Shown piece by piece: positions 8,647-17,615 of a DNA stretch of 64,000 nt. The stretch's first letter is position 1; each line of letters opens with the position of its first letter. Made by a program: the position numbers and the translations under genes. The notes under the pieces were generated by a model. It was given only the letters and a program-made list of their open reading frames with translations. It did no database searches and had not been told where the DNA came from. The stretch is from Pandoraea iniqua (GTDB lineage: Bacteria; Pseudomonadota; Gammaproteobacteria; Burkholderiales; Burkholderiaceae): NCBI RefSeq assembly GCF_902459685.1, contig NZ_CABPSF010000001.1:930001-994000 (forward strand), in the 5' to 3' direction.

Positions 8647-9401
8647 TCTCACAGGCGAGTTCGGCCGAGCCGGTCATCGACATCCGGGGCATCGACAAGT
8701 GGTACGGCACGCACCACGTGTTGAAGGCGTGTTCGACGCAGGTGAGCAAGGGCGAGATCGTCGTGGTCTGCGGGCCGTCGGGCTCGGGCAAGTCGACCTT
8801 GATCAAGACCGTCAATGCGCTGGAACCGATTCAGAAGGGCGACATCGTGGTCGATGGCGTGTCGCTCATGGCGAAGACGACACGCCTGCCGAACCTGCGC
8901 AGCAAGGTCGGCATGGTGTTTCAGCACTTCGAGTTGTTCCCGCATCTGGATCTGACGCGCAACCTCACGCTGGCTCAGCAGATCGTGCTGGGGCGCGATG
9001 CCGATACGGCACGCGCCAAGGCGCGGGCGTTGCTCGATCGTGTGGGCTTGTCGGCGCACGCGCACAAGTATCCGGGCCAGTTGTCGGGCGGTCAGCAACA
9101 GCGCGTGGCGATCGCGCGTGCGTTGTCGATGGACCCCAAGGCGATGCTGTTCGACGAACCGACGTCGGCGCTCGACCCCGAAATGGTCAACGAAGTGCTC
9201 GACGTGATGGTGGAACTCGCGCGCGACGGCATGACGATGATGGTGGTCACGCACGAGATGGGCTTCGCCCGGCGTGTGGCCCATCGCGTGGTCTTCATGG
9301 AAGACGGCGCCATCGTCGAAGACTGCCCGACCGGTGCGTTCTTTCAGGACACCGCCAATCCGGCCGTCAAACGCTTCCTTTCAAAAATTCTGACGCACTG
9401 A
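8643..9401 (+). CDS. ABC transporter ATP-binding protein, polar amino acid type
   Basis: 252 residues. Walker A is GPSGSGKST, the signature is LSGGQQQR, Walker B is AMLFDEP followed by TSALDPE, and the H-loop is VVTHEMGF: a complete ATPase of the GlnQ/HisP class. The ATG at 8643 overlaps the TGA of the ureohydrolase gene, so translation is coupled; an upstream in-frame ATG at 8562 lies inside that gene and is rejected. It energises the importer formed with the proteins encoded at 5436-7631. Placement of a catabolic gene between permeases and ATPase ties the enzyme to the imported substrate. Confidence 0.92.
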   Translation: MISQASSAEPVIDIRGIDKWYGTHHVLKACSTQVSKGEIVVVCGPSGSGKSTLIKTVNALEPIQKGDIVVDGVSLMAKTTRLPNLRSKVGMVFQHFELFPHLDLTRNLTLAQQIVLGRDADTARAKARALLDRVGLSAHAHKYPGQLSGGQQQRVAIARALSMDPKAMLFDEPTSALDPEMVNEVLDVMVELARDGMTMMVVTHEMGFARRVAHRVVFMEDGAIVEDCPTGAFFQDTANPAVKRFLSKILTH

Positions 9402-9407
9402 ACGCTC

Positions 9408-9815
9408 ATGACGCATACCCGAATCCGCAAATTCAACACCCGCGAAACGTATCCCGAGCAGAAGCTCGACAACGATCTCTGTCAGGCGGTGATCGCGGGC
9501 AACACCATTTATCTGCGCGGCCAGATCGGTCAGGATCTGGACACGCGCGAGTCTGTCGGTATCGGTGACGTCACGGCACAGACCGAGAAGGCGATGGCCA
9601 ACGTGGCGATGCTGCTTGAAGAATGCGGCAGCAAGCTTGAGGACATCTGCAAAGTCACGGTCTACATCATCGACCCGCGATATCGCGAGGCCGTCTATCT
9701 CGTGATGGGCCGGTGGCTCAAAGGCGTGTTCCCCGTGTCGACCGGCATCGTGGTGCAGGCGCTGGCGCGCCCGGAGTGGCTGGTCGAGATCGATGTGACG
9801 GCGGTGAAGCCTTAA
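9408..9815 (+). CDS. RidA family (YjgF/YER057c) enamine/imine deaminase
   Basis: 135 residues, the usual RidA length. Typical wording includes GNTIYLRGQIGQDLDT near residue 25 and ARPEWLVEIDVTAV near the C-terminus, where the arginine corresponds to the substrate-carboxylate-binding arginine of RidA. RidA proteins hydrolyse reactive enamines or imines made during amino acid catabolism. As last gene of the ABC/ureohydrolase operon (6 bp after the ATPase gene), it probably handles an imine formed from the imported compound or its product. It ends 5 bp before the convergent AtuA-small gene. Confidence 0.88.
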   Translation: MTHTRIRKFNTRETYPEQKLDNDLCQAVIAGNTIYLRGQIGQDLDTRESVGIGDVTAQTEKAMANVAMLLEECGSKLEDICKVTVYIIDPRYREAVYLVMGRWLKGVFPVSTGIVVQALARPEWLVEIDVTAVKP

Positions 9816-9820
9816 TTCAC

Positions 9821-10141
9821 TTACCTTGTGATCGGCACGTCCGGGATTTCAATATCCATCAGTGCCGAACTCAGCGACTTGCCGTGGGCGTCCAGCGCGA
9901 GCGAGCGTGTGACGCCCCCGCCTAAGGCATTGCCCAACACGAAGTTGAAGGCGGCCAGACGCGGCAACTCGTAGCGAACCACGTCGCCGTGCACGACATC
10001 GCTCAGGAAGGCTTTCACGTAGGCCGGGGTGAGGGCGGCTCGCAAGTGCTCGTAGTGCTGCGCGTCGTCGCAGATGACGGAGACGTTCAGCGTGTTGCCC
10101 TTGTCGCCAGTGCGCGAGTGCGCCAGTTCACGTAGTTTCAT
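9821..10141 (-). CDS. AtuA-related small protein (C-terminal domain of the DUF1446/AtuA family)
   Basis: 106 residues beginning MKLRELAHSRTGDKGNTLNVSV, the characteristic opening of the small AtuA-type domain that in many bacteria is fused to the C-terminus of DUF1446 proteins. The ATG at 10141 lies 1 bp past the stop of the large-subunit gene, so the two are translationally coupled. The upstream in-frame extension to 10282 is antisense to nothing but shares the large gene's DNA and lacks support. The family is linked to acyclic terpene utilisation (AtuA), but its reaction is not established; here it accompanies a citrate-type transporter. Confidence 0.8.
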   Translation of the reverse strand: MKLRELAHSRTGDKGNTLNVSVICDDAQHYEHLRAALTPAYVKAFLSDVVHGDVVRYELPRLAAFNFVLGNALGGGVTRSLALDAHGKSLSSALMDIEIPDVPITR

Positions 10142-10142
10142 C

Positions 10143-11501
10143 TCAGGCCTCGACAAAAGAGAATGCCGGTGTCGCGTGTTCGCGCGGCAACAGCACCGAT
10201 TGCACGGCGAGGACTTCGCGCGTCGATTTGGTGACGCCACCACCACCGGCCGGCCCGTTCGTGTAAAGCGTTTCCACTTCATTGCCGATGCGCACGGCCT
10301 GCTCTGCCGACGCCGTGCGCCCGGTCACGCGCACCCGCACTTCGTAGGGTTCCGCATGGTGCGAACCTGCGGTTTCGCCGTGCAGGGCGTTCACGCCAAT
10401 CAGGTCGAAGCGTAGCTCGCTCGCCTGCACACCGGTCAACGCCAATCGTTCGCGAACGATGTCGAGTGCGAGCCTCGCCCGTGCCACCGCGCCGGGGCCG
10501 GCATACGAAATCTGCCCTTCGCCGATGAAACCGTCGACATAGCCGACCGACACCTTCAGCGTCCCGGTGCGCGGTGTGCCGTGCCCGCCGGTGACCCGCA
10601 CGCGGTCCGTGGCTTCTTCCGTCACGACGACCTCGGAGAAGTCGGCAACCACGTCGGGTTGCAGATACCGGCGCGGATCGTGAATCTCGTACAGCAGTTG
10701 TTCCTTGCAAGTCGCGGGCGTCACGTGGCCGCCCGATCCCGGCACCTTGGTGATGACCACCGTGCCATCCGCCGACACTTCGCCGATGGGGAAGCCGAGT
10801 CGCGCCAAGTTCGGCACGTCTTTGACGCCGGGGTCGGCAAAGTAGCCGCCGGTCACTTGCCCGGCGCATTCCAGCAGATGGCCGACGACAGTGGCCTGAC
10901 CGAGCGTATGCCAGTCATCCATGCGCCAGCCGAACGCGTGAATCAGCGGCGCAGCGAACAGCGAGGGGTCGGCGACACGGCCGGTCAGTACGATGTCGGC
11001 ACCGGCGGCGAGTGCGTCGACGATACCGGCCGCGCCCAGATAGGCGTTGGCCGACACGATGCGATCGCGGTAAGCCGCGACGGGCTCGCCCGACTCCTCA
11101 AAGTTCAGATCGCTGCGCAAGACAACATCGAGCACGTCGTCGCCGGTGACGGCGGCGATCTTCACGTTGTCGAGTCCGAGCGAGCGGGCGATTTGCGCCG
11201 TCTTTTGCGCAGCCGCCAACGGATTGGCTGCGCCCATGTTCGAGATGATCCGCACGCCGTTGCGCATCGCGGCGGGCAGCACCGCGCGCATGCGTGCTTC
11301 GAGCAGCGGGTCGTAGCCTTGTTGCGGGTCGCGGCGCCGCGCCTGCTGCGCGATGGCAATGGTGCGCTCGGCGAGGCATTCGAACACGAGGTAGTCGAGC
11401 GCGCCATGCTCCGCGAGTTCGACCGCCGGTTCGATGCGGTCGCCGGAATATCCCGCGCCCGCGCCGATCCGGATGCGGCGAGTGTCTTGATGGGCTGTCA
11501 T
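10143..11501 (-). CDS. AtuA/DUF1446 family protein
   Basis: About 452 residues starting MTAHQDTRRIRIGAGAGYSGDRIEPAVELAEHG, the highly conserved N-terminus of the acyclic terpene utilisation AtuA family. Further family wording includes GAANPLAAA, VLTGRVADPSLF, GHLLECAGQVTGGYFADPG and VTPATCKEQLLYEIHDP. Biochemical function is unknown. I chose the ATG at 11501 because it begins the conserved block and sits 25 bp after the transporter's stop; a frame to 11543 would overlap that gene. It is the middle gene of a three-gene minus-strand operon (CitMHS, AtuA, small AtuA), divergent from a LysR regulator. The residues suggest a cytosolic enzyme. Confidence 0.82.
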   Translation of the reverse strand: MTAHQDTRRIRIGAGAGYSGDRIEPAVELAEHGALDYLVFECLAERTIAIAQQARRRDPQQGYDPLLEARMRAVLPAAMRNGVRIISNMGAANPLAAAQKTAQIARSLGLDNVKIAAVTGDDVLDVVLRSDLNFEESGEPVAAYRDRIVSANAYLGAAGIVDALAAGADIVLTGRVADPSLFAAPLIHAFGWRMDDWHTLGQATVVGHLLECAGQVTGGYFADPGVKDVPNLARLGFPIGEVSADGTVVITKVPGSGGHVTPATCKEQLLYEIHDPRRYLQPDVVADFSEVVVTEEATDRVRVTGGHGTPRTGTLKVSVGYVDGFIGEGQISYAGPGAVARARLALDIVRERLALTGVQASELRFDLIGVNALHGETAGSHHAEPYEVRVRVTGRTASAEQAVRIGNEVETLYTNGPAGGGGVTKSTREVLAVQSVLLPREHATPAFSFVEA

Positions 11502-11526
11502 GCGTATGGCGTCCGGTGATGACTGC

Positions 11527-12831
11527 TTAGATAGGAAAAACACCGAGGACGACGGCCGCGATCGTCATGACGATCGACGCGCCGAACAACAACGGGAACG
11601 TAAATTTCTGATGATCGGCGAGGTCGATGCCGCACAACCCCACAACGAGGAACGTGGCGGGTGTGAGCGGGCTGACCGGGAAGCCGGTCGTCATTTGCCC
11701 GAGCAACGCAGCTTGGCCGACGTGCACCGCAGGCACCCCCAGTTGACCGGCCACTTCGGCAATCACGGGCAACACGCCGAAGTAGAACGAGTCGGGGTCG
11801 AACAGCATGCTCAGCGGCATCGACATCAGCCCGAGCGCCACGGGAATGTGGCCGGCCATCTCCGGCGGCACGAAGCCGACGGCGGCCTGCGCCATCGCCT
11901 TGAGCATGCCGCTGCCCTGCATCACACCGGTAAAGACACCCGCGGCGAGCAACACGCCCGCCATCATCAGGGCGGCGCGCGCATGGGCGTCGATGCGCTT
12001 GCGCTGCATGTCGACGTTCGGATAGTTCACCATCAGCGCGATACACAAGCCGACCATGAACATGATCGCTGGCGGAATCTTCTCGCCCATGACGACCATG
12101 GTGCCGAGCACGATCAGCGTGAGCACGATGTTGAACCAGAAGTTCTTGGGTCTGCGCAGTGCCTGTTCTTCCGGTGTGAGTTCGCGCTTGGGTACCGGCA
12201 CCGAAGCACTACCGCCAGTCAGACCCAGACGCTTCTCCTCGCGACGGCCCAGCCAGTACGCCATGCCGAACACGAACACCAGTCCAACCGCCTGCACGGG
12301 AATCAACGGATTGAACAGACTCGACACAGGCAGATGCAACGACGCCGATGCGCGAATCATCGGCCCGGTCCATGGCAGGAAGTTGATGCCTGCGGCCATC
12401 GATACGGCAGCGGCCAGCACGCGCCGGTCCATGCCGAGGCGATCGTAGAGCGGCAACATCGCGGGAATGGTGACGAGGAAGCAGACTGCCCCCGAACCGT
12501 CGAGGTGAATCAGCAGCGCGAGCAGCGTCGTGCCCACCACGATGCGGCTGGGGCGTGTGCCCACGGCGCGCAGAATGCGGTCGATGATCGGGTCGAGCGT
12601 GCCCGCGTCGGTGATCGTGCCGAAGTAAAGAATGGCGAAGACGAACATGCCCACGACCGGTGCCAGACTCTTGAGCCCGTCGATCACGAACTTGCTGGTC
12701 TGAAAGCCGAACCCGCCGATGAGCGACGCCACGATCGGCACGATGATGAGGGCTACGAGCGGCGACATCCGTTTCGAGAGAATCGCGCCGAGCAGCACGA
12801 CGATGGTCGCCAGCCCCAGTAATGGCAGCAT
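11527..12831 (-). CDS. CitMHS family citrate-metal:proton symporter
   Basis: 434 residues with about 12 hydrophobic segments beginning MLPLLGLATIVVLLGAILSKRMSPLVALI, typical of the CitMHS family, which imports citrate or a related tricarboxylate as a divalent-metal complex with protons. The GGFGFQTSKFVIDGLKSLAPVVGMFVFAILYFG stretch and the SPLTPATFLVVGLCGIDLADHQKF C-terminal region are family-like. It leads the operon with the AtuA pair and is divergent from the LysR gene at 12932. The true substrate may be the carboxylic acid processed by the AtuA proteins rather than citrate (inference). Confidence 0.87.
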   Translation of the reverse strand: MLPLLGLATIVVLLGAILSKRMSPLVALIIVPIVASLIGGFGFQTSKFVIDGLKSLAPVVGMFVFAILYFGTITDAGTLDPIIDRILRAVGTRPSRIVVGTTLLALLIHLDGSGAVCFLVTIPAMLPLYDRLGMDRRVLAAAVSMAAGINFLPWTGPMIRASASLHLPVSSLFNPLIPVQAVGLVFVFGMAYWLGRREEKRLGLTGGSASVPVPKRELTPEEQALRRPKNFWFNIVLTLIVLGTMVVMGEKIPPAIMFMVGLCIALMVNYPNVDMQRKRIDAHARAALMMAGVLLAAGVFTGVMQGSGMLKAMAQAAVGFVPPEMAGHIPVALGLMSMPLSMLFDPDSFYFGVLPVIAEVAGQLGVPAVHVGQAALLGQMTTGFPVSPLTPATFLVVGLCGIDLADHQKFTFPLLFGASIVMTIAAVVLGVFPI

Positions 12832-12889
12832 GTGCTTGTCTCCAAATATTGTCTTTTAATGCGATGGAGCGTAAGTTCGGGGCTGTGAT

Positions 12890-12908
12890 AAATCAATTGA
12901 AATGATTT
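12890..12908. promoter_or_regulatory. Interrupted palindrome between CitMHS and LysR genes, probable operator
   Basis: AAATCA-N7-TGATTT, a perfect 6-7-6 inverted repeat containing a T-N11-A core, lies 24 bp before the LysR start at 12932 and 59 bp before the CitMHS start at 12831. Position and geometry match a LysR site controlling both divergent promoters. Confidence 0.6.
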
Positions 12909-12931
12909 GATTGCAGTCATTACAAACCATA

Positions 12932-13825
12932 ATGGATATGAACCTTCGGGACATTCGCGCTTTTATCGCCGTTGCACAGACCGGCAGCTTCACGCGGGCG
13001 GCCACACGGCTGCACTTGTCGCAACCGGCGCTGACCGTGCAGATCCGCCGGCTGGAAGAAACGGTGGGCGTGCGGCTCTTCGATCGCAATAGCCGCAATG
13101 TGGCGCTCACACCGACGGGGCGTGATCTGCTGCCGCTGTTGCAGAAGTCGCTGCAAGACATGGAGCAGGTGTTGGTCGACGCGCGCTCGCTGGGCGATGG
13201 GTCGACGGGCACGGTGCGCATCGCGTGCTTGCCCACATTCGCGGCGAGTGTGTTGCCGGAGCTGATACAGGAGGTGAAGGCCGTCGTGCCGCGTGCCGGG
13301 TTTCATGTCCGCGACGCGGTCGCCGGTGTGGTGAACACGCTGGTGCGCAATGAAGACGTCGATATTGGCCTGACGGGCGGTGAGTTGAACGACCCCGCGT
13401 TTGAAGTGTTGCACGCGGGCGGCGATCGTCTTGTGGCGGTGTTGCCGCAGCAGCATCCGCTGGCGCGTCGCCGGCGCATCACGTTGGCCGATCTGGCCGG
13501 CGAACCGCTCGTGTTGACGTCGCAAGGCACGAGCGTGCGGGCGGTGGTCGACAGCGCTTTCGCCAACGCCGGTCATACACCGGAGATTGCCTGCGAAGCG
13601 ACTTACATGATGACGGCCGTCGCGATGGTGCGTGCCGGACTCGGTGTGACGATTCTGCCCGCGTCGGCGCGCGAGGTGAGGGCCGAGCCTGAATTGCGCG
13701 TGAAGGCGATTGACGATCCCGCGTTCCTGCGTCCCATTGCCTTGATCAAGAAACGTGGACGCACACTGCCGCCGGTGGCGGACACCTTCGTCGCGATGAT
13801 GATCGACCGGCTCTCGTCGGACTGA
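12932..13825 (+). CDS. LysR family transcriptional regulator
   Basis: About 297 residues beginning MDMNLRDIRAFIAVAQTGSFTRAATRLHLSQPALTVQIRRLEE, a textbook LysR helix-turn-helix, followed by the effector domain. The start could be 12932 or the ATG at 12938; a TTG at 12911 is less likely. No strong Shine-Dalgarno is visible for any of them. It faces the CitMHS and AtuA operon, with a palindrome at 12890-12908 in the spacer, so that operon is the probable target. The effector is probably the transported carboxylate. Confidence 0.88.
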   Translation: MDMNLRDIRAFIAVAQTGSFTRAATRLHLSQPALTVQIRRLEETVGVRLFDRNSRNVALTPTGRDLLPLLQKSLQDMEQVLVDARSLGDGSTGTVRIACLPTFAASVLPELIQEVKAVVPRAGFHVRDAVAGVVNTLVRNEDVDIGLTGGELNDPAFEVLHAGGDRLVAVLPQQHPLARRRRITLADLAGEPLVLTSQGTSVRAVVDSAFANAGHTPEIACEATYMMTAVAMVRAGLGVTILPASAREVRAEPELRVKAIDDPAFLRPIALIKKRGRTLPPVADTFVAMMIDRLSSD

Positions 13826-13862
13826 GTGGCGAGCGCTGTCGAGGCGACGCGCTCACCAGTGT

Positions 13863-14444
13863 TCAGAAGCGTCGTCGGACGTAGACGGTCGCCCCCGTCT
13901 CGTGCGAGCGGAACAGCGCAACGCGCGCGCTGGCCGAGACGACCCAGTCATCTGTGCGGACCTGCAAACCGCGCTGCGGTTGCGAGCCGAGCTTCGAATC
14001 TTCGTTGTTCCACTGCACGATGGAGACCTGCGCCACCGATGACGGAAGCCCGCGAAGCGCGCCGGTCCCGGCCGCGCCTGCCGTCTGCCCGGGGGCTTGT
14101 CCCGGTGACGTCGCCGGACTGACCGCGATGCGGCGTACGTCGTAGCCGGGCTGCACGGCATACGCACTGTCGACAGTCTCGTCGATGCGCGCGACTGACG
14201 GCGTGAAGGGGAATAGTGCAGGACCCTCGTTCGAGGCAGTGGGCGCCGGTGGTTGTGGCGTCGTCTCGAAGCGGTGGAGGAAGTGGCGAGGCTCGGGTGC
14301 CAGCGCAGCCGTTTCCGGCGGGAGCGGGGCAATGTTTGCCACCATCATCCCTTCGGATGAGTCTGTGCCGGGTCCGCCCGCGAACGCGAATCCGCCGAGC
14401 GAAAAGAGCATTGCGCCGACAATCGTTTCGTTCAGGCACGTCAT
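13863..14444 (-). CDS. Hypothetical exported protein
   Basis: About 193 residues. A hydrophobic N-terminus (VGAMLFSLGGFAFAGG) looks like a signal peptide. The mature part is rich in Pro, Ala and Gly to residue about 135 (with a run SPGQAPGQTAGAAG), then has a more ordered C-terminal part ending GATVYVRRRF. I chose the ATG at 14444 because GGAGG lies 7 bases upstream; the ATG two codons earlier would be too close to it. I recognise no family. It stands alone between a convergent LysR gene and the YbiO-like channel. Confidence 0.5.
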   Translation of the reverse strand: MTCLNETIVGAMLFSLGGFAFAGGPGTDSSEGMMVANIAPLPPETAALAPEPRHFLHRFETTPQPPAPTASNEGPALFPFTPSVARIDETVDSAYAVQPGYDVRRIAVSPATSPGQAPGQTAGAAGTGALRGLPSSVAQVSIVQWNNEDSKLGSQPQRGLQVRTDDWVVSASARVALFRSHETGATVYVRRRF

Positions 14445-14703
14445 GGACATGCCTCCCCTGGAGCGGTTGAAACGTCACGTGAGGGCCCCTGCTTCCTGAC
14501 TGACCGCCCTCGCGGGCGAGCGTCAGGATGTTTTGCTTTGTGTCAGTGCTGATCTTATGGACTGCACGTACAAATTGTAGTCAGCCAATTGCGCTTCGCC
14601 ACCCCAATTTGTGCTGATGCGCGGGCGCTCAATTCGGGCGTCGGGCCGACAGGCCCGTGGCGTATGCCTTCGGCGTGTGGCGCGGATTCAGGCGTGCGGG
14701 AAT

Positions 14704-17079
14704 TTACTGATGCGGCACACCGTCCTCGAACGCGACCGTGCTGCGCTGCGGGTTGGCAATACGGATGCCCTGTTCGCGAAAACGATCGGCAATGCGACGG
14801 TTGAATTCGCGTTGCACACCCCAACGCGTTGTGTCGGTGCACTGCATTTGTCCGCTGAGCGCGATGGCGGCACCGTCGACCTGATCGACGCCCCAGTAGC
14901 TGAAGTCCGACTTGATGCCGTCGCGGTAGGCGGGGTCTTCTCGCAGTGCAGCACCGATTTCCTTGAGCGTGGCGACCGCGCGATCGATGTCTTCTCCGTA
15001 GGCAATGCTAACTTTCACCGCCGCGTTGCCCAGCCCGCGATTGGTATTGTTGACGGTGGTCACCGAGCTAAACGGTACGGTGTACAGCGAACCGTCGCTC
15101 GCGCGCAGCCGGACCGTGCGGATCGACAGATATTCCACCGTGCCCGAGACGCCCGCGAGCGTGACCCAGTCACCCACCTGCAACGCGTTTTCCATCAGCA
15201 GGAAGATGCCGGTGATGAAGTCCTGCACCAGCTTCTGCGAGCCGAAGCCGAGGGCGACACCGAAGATGCTCGCCCCGGCCAGCAGGGGGCCGATGTTCAC
15301 ACCGATCTCGCTCATGCCCGTGAGGATGACCACGAGCGCAATGCACGAGAAAAGCAACGCGCGCAGCATCGGCAACAACGTGCGCAGGCGGGCCGCGCGC
15401 ATGACGTCGCCCTGATGCGTCCATTGCTGAAGACGCCGCTCGATGGCGATGTTCGCGGCTTCCCACACGACGAGTGCGATGGCAGCGGCAACCGCGATCG
15501 TGATCAGAGCCGAGGCCAGACGATGGCCGATGGTGCTCGATTCAAAAGTCTGCCAGACCGGCACGCCCCAGACCTGCAACAACAGCGCCACACTGATGAT
15601 GCCGACAATGGTCGAAACAACACCCCGTACCAGCGGGTAATAACGGTAGGCATGTCGGTGGACGAGCGTGCGGTCCTCGTCGCGCCGCTCGAACGCGCGT
15701 GAGAGTGCGCCGAACAGGACGATGGACACCAGCCGCATGCCGATGATGACGGCGAGCGTGCGCCCGCCCAGCGTGATCAGCACGCGATAGCCGTTGTGCA
15801 CGTCGAGCGCCCAGATAAACCAGAGCGCCATCACCACAAAGATCGACGCCGGTGCCCACGCGCTCGCCAGCGTGCCACCCACCATGGCGAGTGACGGATG
15901 CTTCGCGCAATACGTGCGAATACGTGTCGCGACGGGGCGGGCGCATTGAAGGATGAGCACCGACACGAGCAGGTGGCCGATGAGGGCGACGCTCTTGAGC
16001 AACGCCATGTGACCTGCGTCACTGAGACCGAAGTTTGCGGCGATTTCTACCAAGGCCGTGCAGACGCCGACGACCAGCGCGATACGCATGATCCAGCGTT
16101 GCGCGAAGGCTGCCCCGGTGTCGCCGATATGCAGCAGCCGGAGTTGCGGCGCGTCGGGCTGAAAGAACAACCGGCTGACGAGCGTGATCAGACGGCAGAT
16201 CACATAGATATCGATCAGCGAACCGAGTGCCGTCGCCACCGGCGTATCGTCGTCGACGAGCAGCGACATCATCAGGCTGGCCACCCCCGCGAAGACGAGC
16301 AGCGGCAACAGGCGCAGCAGCAGCGTGACGAACGCGCGCGGCATGCGTCCGAGCAGGTTCTTATGCTGCTGCGCGTGGCCATGTCCGCGCGATTCCGGGC
16401 TCTCGGCCGAGGATGCGGCGTCCGATGGTGTCGCGGCGTCGCGGCGGGCGGCCAGCTCGGTCAGCAGGCGACGCAACAGCCGCTTCGCGATCCATTCGAT
16501 CGCAAACGCGGGGATCAGCACGGCGAGAATGATCAGCACCGCATGCAGCAGGTCGGCACGTGCATCGGCATGACGCACGGTGTCGCGCCACCAGCCGTTG
16601 ACCGACCCGACATCGAGCAGCGAGTGCAGCGACTGGCGCAGCCCGGCGCCGATTTGTGTCGCCCAACGCGACCCTTGATGCACCAGCATCGAGGCGAGTC
16701 CGTTCGACTGCAAGGCAATCGGTGCGGCGCTGGCAGTTGAAGTAGATGCGGCAGATGCCGCAGAGGCCGACGATGCAGCGGCGGGTGCGCTTGCCACCGC
16801 CGGGGGCGCGCTCAAGGCACCGACGGCGGCAATGGCCCGCAGCGTCGTTTCCACTCGCGCGCGATCTTGCGGGTTCTCCAGCACGGAGAGCGCCTGCTGG
16901 GCCTGCTGTGGTGTGAGCGCCGGTGCCGCATTGGCCTGCGCGGCCGACGCCGGCTGAAGGCTCGTGGGCGCGCTTGCCGGCGCGGCAAGTGAGGCAAGTG
17001 TGGCAGGTGTGGCAGGTGTGGCCGCGTGTGCAGCCATGACGAAGAAAGTAAGCAGCCAGCCGAAAAAGACGTGTCGCAT
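14704..17079 (-). CDS. Mechanosensitive ion channel, large MscS family (YbiO-like)
   Basis: About 791 residues. Signal peptide MRHVFFGWLLTFFVMAAHAA, then a low-complexity Ala/Pro/Thr periplasmic region (residues about 20-130), about ten membrane segments, and the MscS pore and beta domain near the C-terminus (GASIFGVALGFGSQKLVQDFITGIFLLMENALQVGDWV). The extended N-terminal part and length place it with YbiO-type channels rather than the roughly 290-residue MscS. It opens under membrane tension to release solutes. The start at 17079 is chosen for the signal peptide; no clear ribosome site is seen. Repeated ACC/GCC-rich DNA at about 16980-17030 encodes the TPATPATLASLA repeat. Confidence 0.88.
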   Translation of the reverse strand: MRHVFFGWLLTFFVMAAHAATPATPATLASLAAPASAPTSLQPASAAQANAAPALTPQQAQQALSVLENPQDRARVETTLRAIAAVGALSAPPAVASAPAAASSASAASAASTSTASAAPIALQSNGLASMLVHQGSRWATQIGAGLRQSLHSLLDVGSVNGWWRDTVRHADARADLLHAVLIILAVLIPAFAIEWIAKRLLRRLLTELAARRDAATPSDAASSAESPESRGHGHAQQHKNLLGRMPRAFVTLLLRLLPLLVFAGVASLMMSLLVDDDTPVATALGSLIDIYVICRLITLVSRLFFQPDAPQLRLLHIGDTGAAFAQRWIMRIALVVGVCTALVEIAANFGLSDAGHMALLKSVALIGHLLVSVLILQCARPVATRIRTYCAKHPSLAMVGGTLASAWAPASIFVVMALWFIWALDVHNGYRVLITLGGRTLAVIIGMRLVSIVLFGALSRAFERRDEDRTLVHRHAYRYYPLVRGVVSTIVGIISVALLLQVWGVPVWQTFESSTIGHRLASALITIAVAAAIALVVWEAANIAIERRLQQWTHQGDVMRAARLRTLLPMLRALLFSCIALVVILTGMSEIGVNIGPLLAGASIFGVALGFGSQKLVQDFITGIFLLMENALQVGDWVTLAGVSGTVEYLSIRTVRLRASDGSLYTVPFSSVTTVNNTNRGLGNAAVKVSIAYGEDIDRAVATLKEIGAALREDPAYRDGIKSDFSYWGVDQVDGAAIALSGQMQCTDTTRWGVQREFNRRIADRFREQGIRIANPQRSTVAFEDGVPHQ

Positions 17080-17167
17080 TGGTTTGACAGAACGGGGCAC
17101 GCCGAAGCGCGAGCCCGTCAGAAGGGGCGATGGGCACAACTTAACATGACCACGACTTCTGCTAAAT

Positions 17168-17203
17168 AGTTCGGCGAGTAGTTCTGGAAGTAGTTCGGGG
17201 AGT
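17168..17203. repeat. 12-bp tandem repeat, three copies
   Basis: AGTTCGGCGAGT, AGTTCTGGAAGT and AGTTCGGGGAGT follow each other directly in the 220-bp gap between the YbiO-like gene (start 17079) and the small ORF at 17300. I see no gene in that gap. The repeat may reflect slippage; no function is evident. Confidence 0.7.
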
Positions 17204-17299
17204 AGCGCGCGGTGGCGTACAGACGCCGCCAGCGACGCCCGTCACTATCGATGGCATCAACGGCGGTCGCTTCCGGCCGCCGTCACGCTGGAGAGCGCC

Positions 17300-17572
17300 G
17301 TGGATAAATCAGGCAAACAACGCACCGGGCAGAAAAGGGACAAGCGAATGCTTGCGCCTCCCGGGCAAAAGAACAAGTTCCCCGAAAAGATGTGGTCGAA
17401 TCAACGTCCCCCCGAAATCACCCATTCGAAACTTGCCGGAAAGTCACCCGCGACACCGCCCGTGCATACCCACGACGCACAGCCGCTGGACGCCACTGGC
17501 GATCAGGCGGCACATGTCGACGACGGCAAGGCGAGCCCACAGGATCATCACAAGCAAAACCGTAAGCATTGA
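17300..17572 (+). CDS. Small basic hypothetical protein (GTG start)
   Basis: A 90-residue frame, strongly hydrophilic and rich in Lys, Gln, Pro and His, with no hydrophobic segment. GGAG precedes the GTG at 17300 by about six bases. No family is recognised, and the composition could also arise in a non-coding stretch, so the call rests mainly on the ribosome site, frame length and lack of a better gene here. It is followed after 43 bp by a possible 21-codon membrane peptide ORF. Confidence 0.4.
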   Translation: MDKSGKQRTGQKRDKRMLAPPGQKNKFPEKMWSNQRPPEITHSKLAGKSPATPPVHTHDAQPLDATGDQAAHVDDGKASPQDHHKQNRKH

Positions 17573-17615
17573 CAACGAACGGTTGCCTTTGCAGGTATCG
17601 TTCGGCGAGGTCGTC

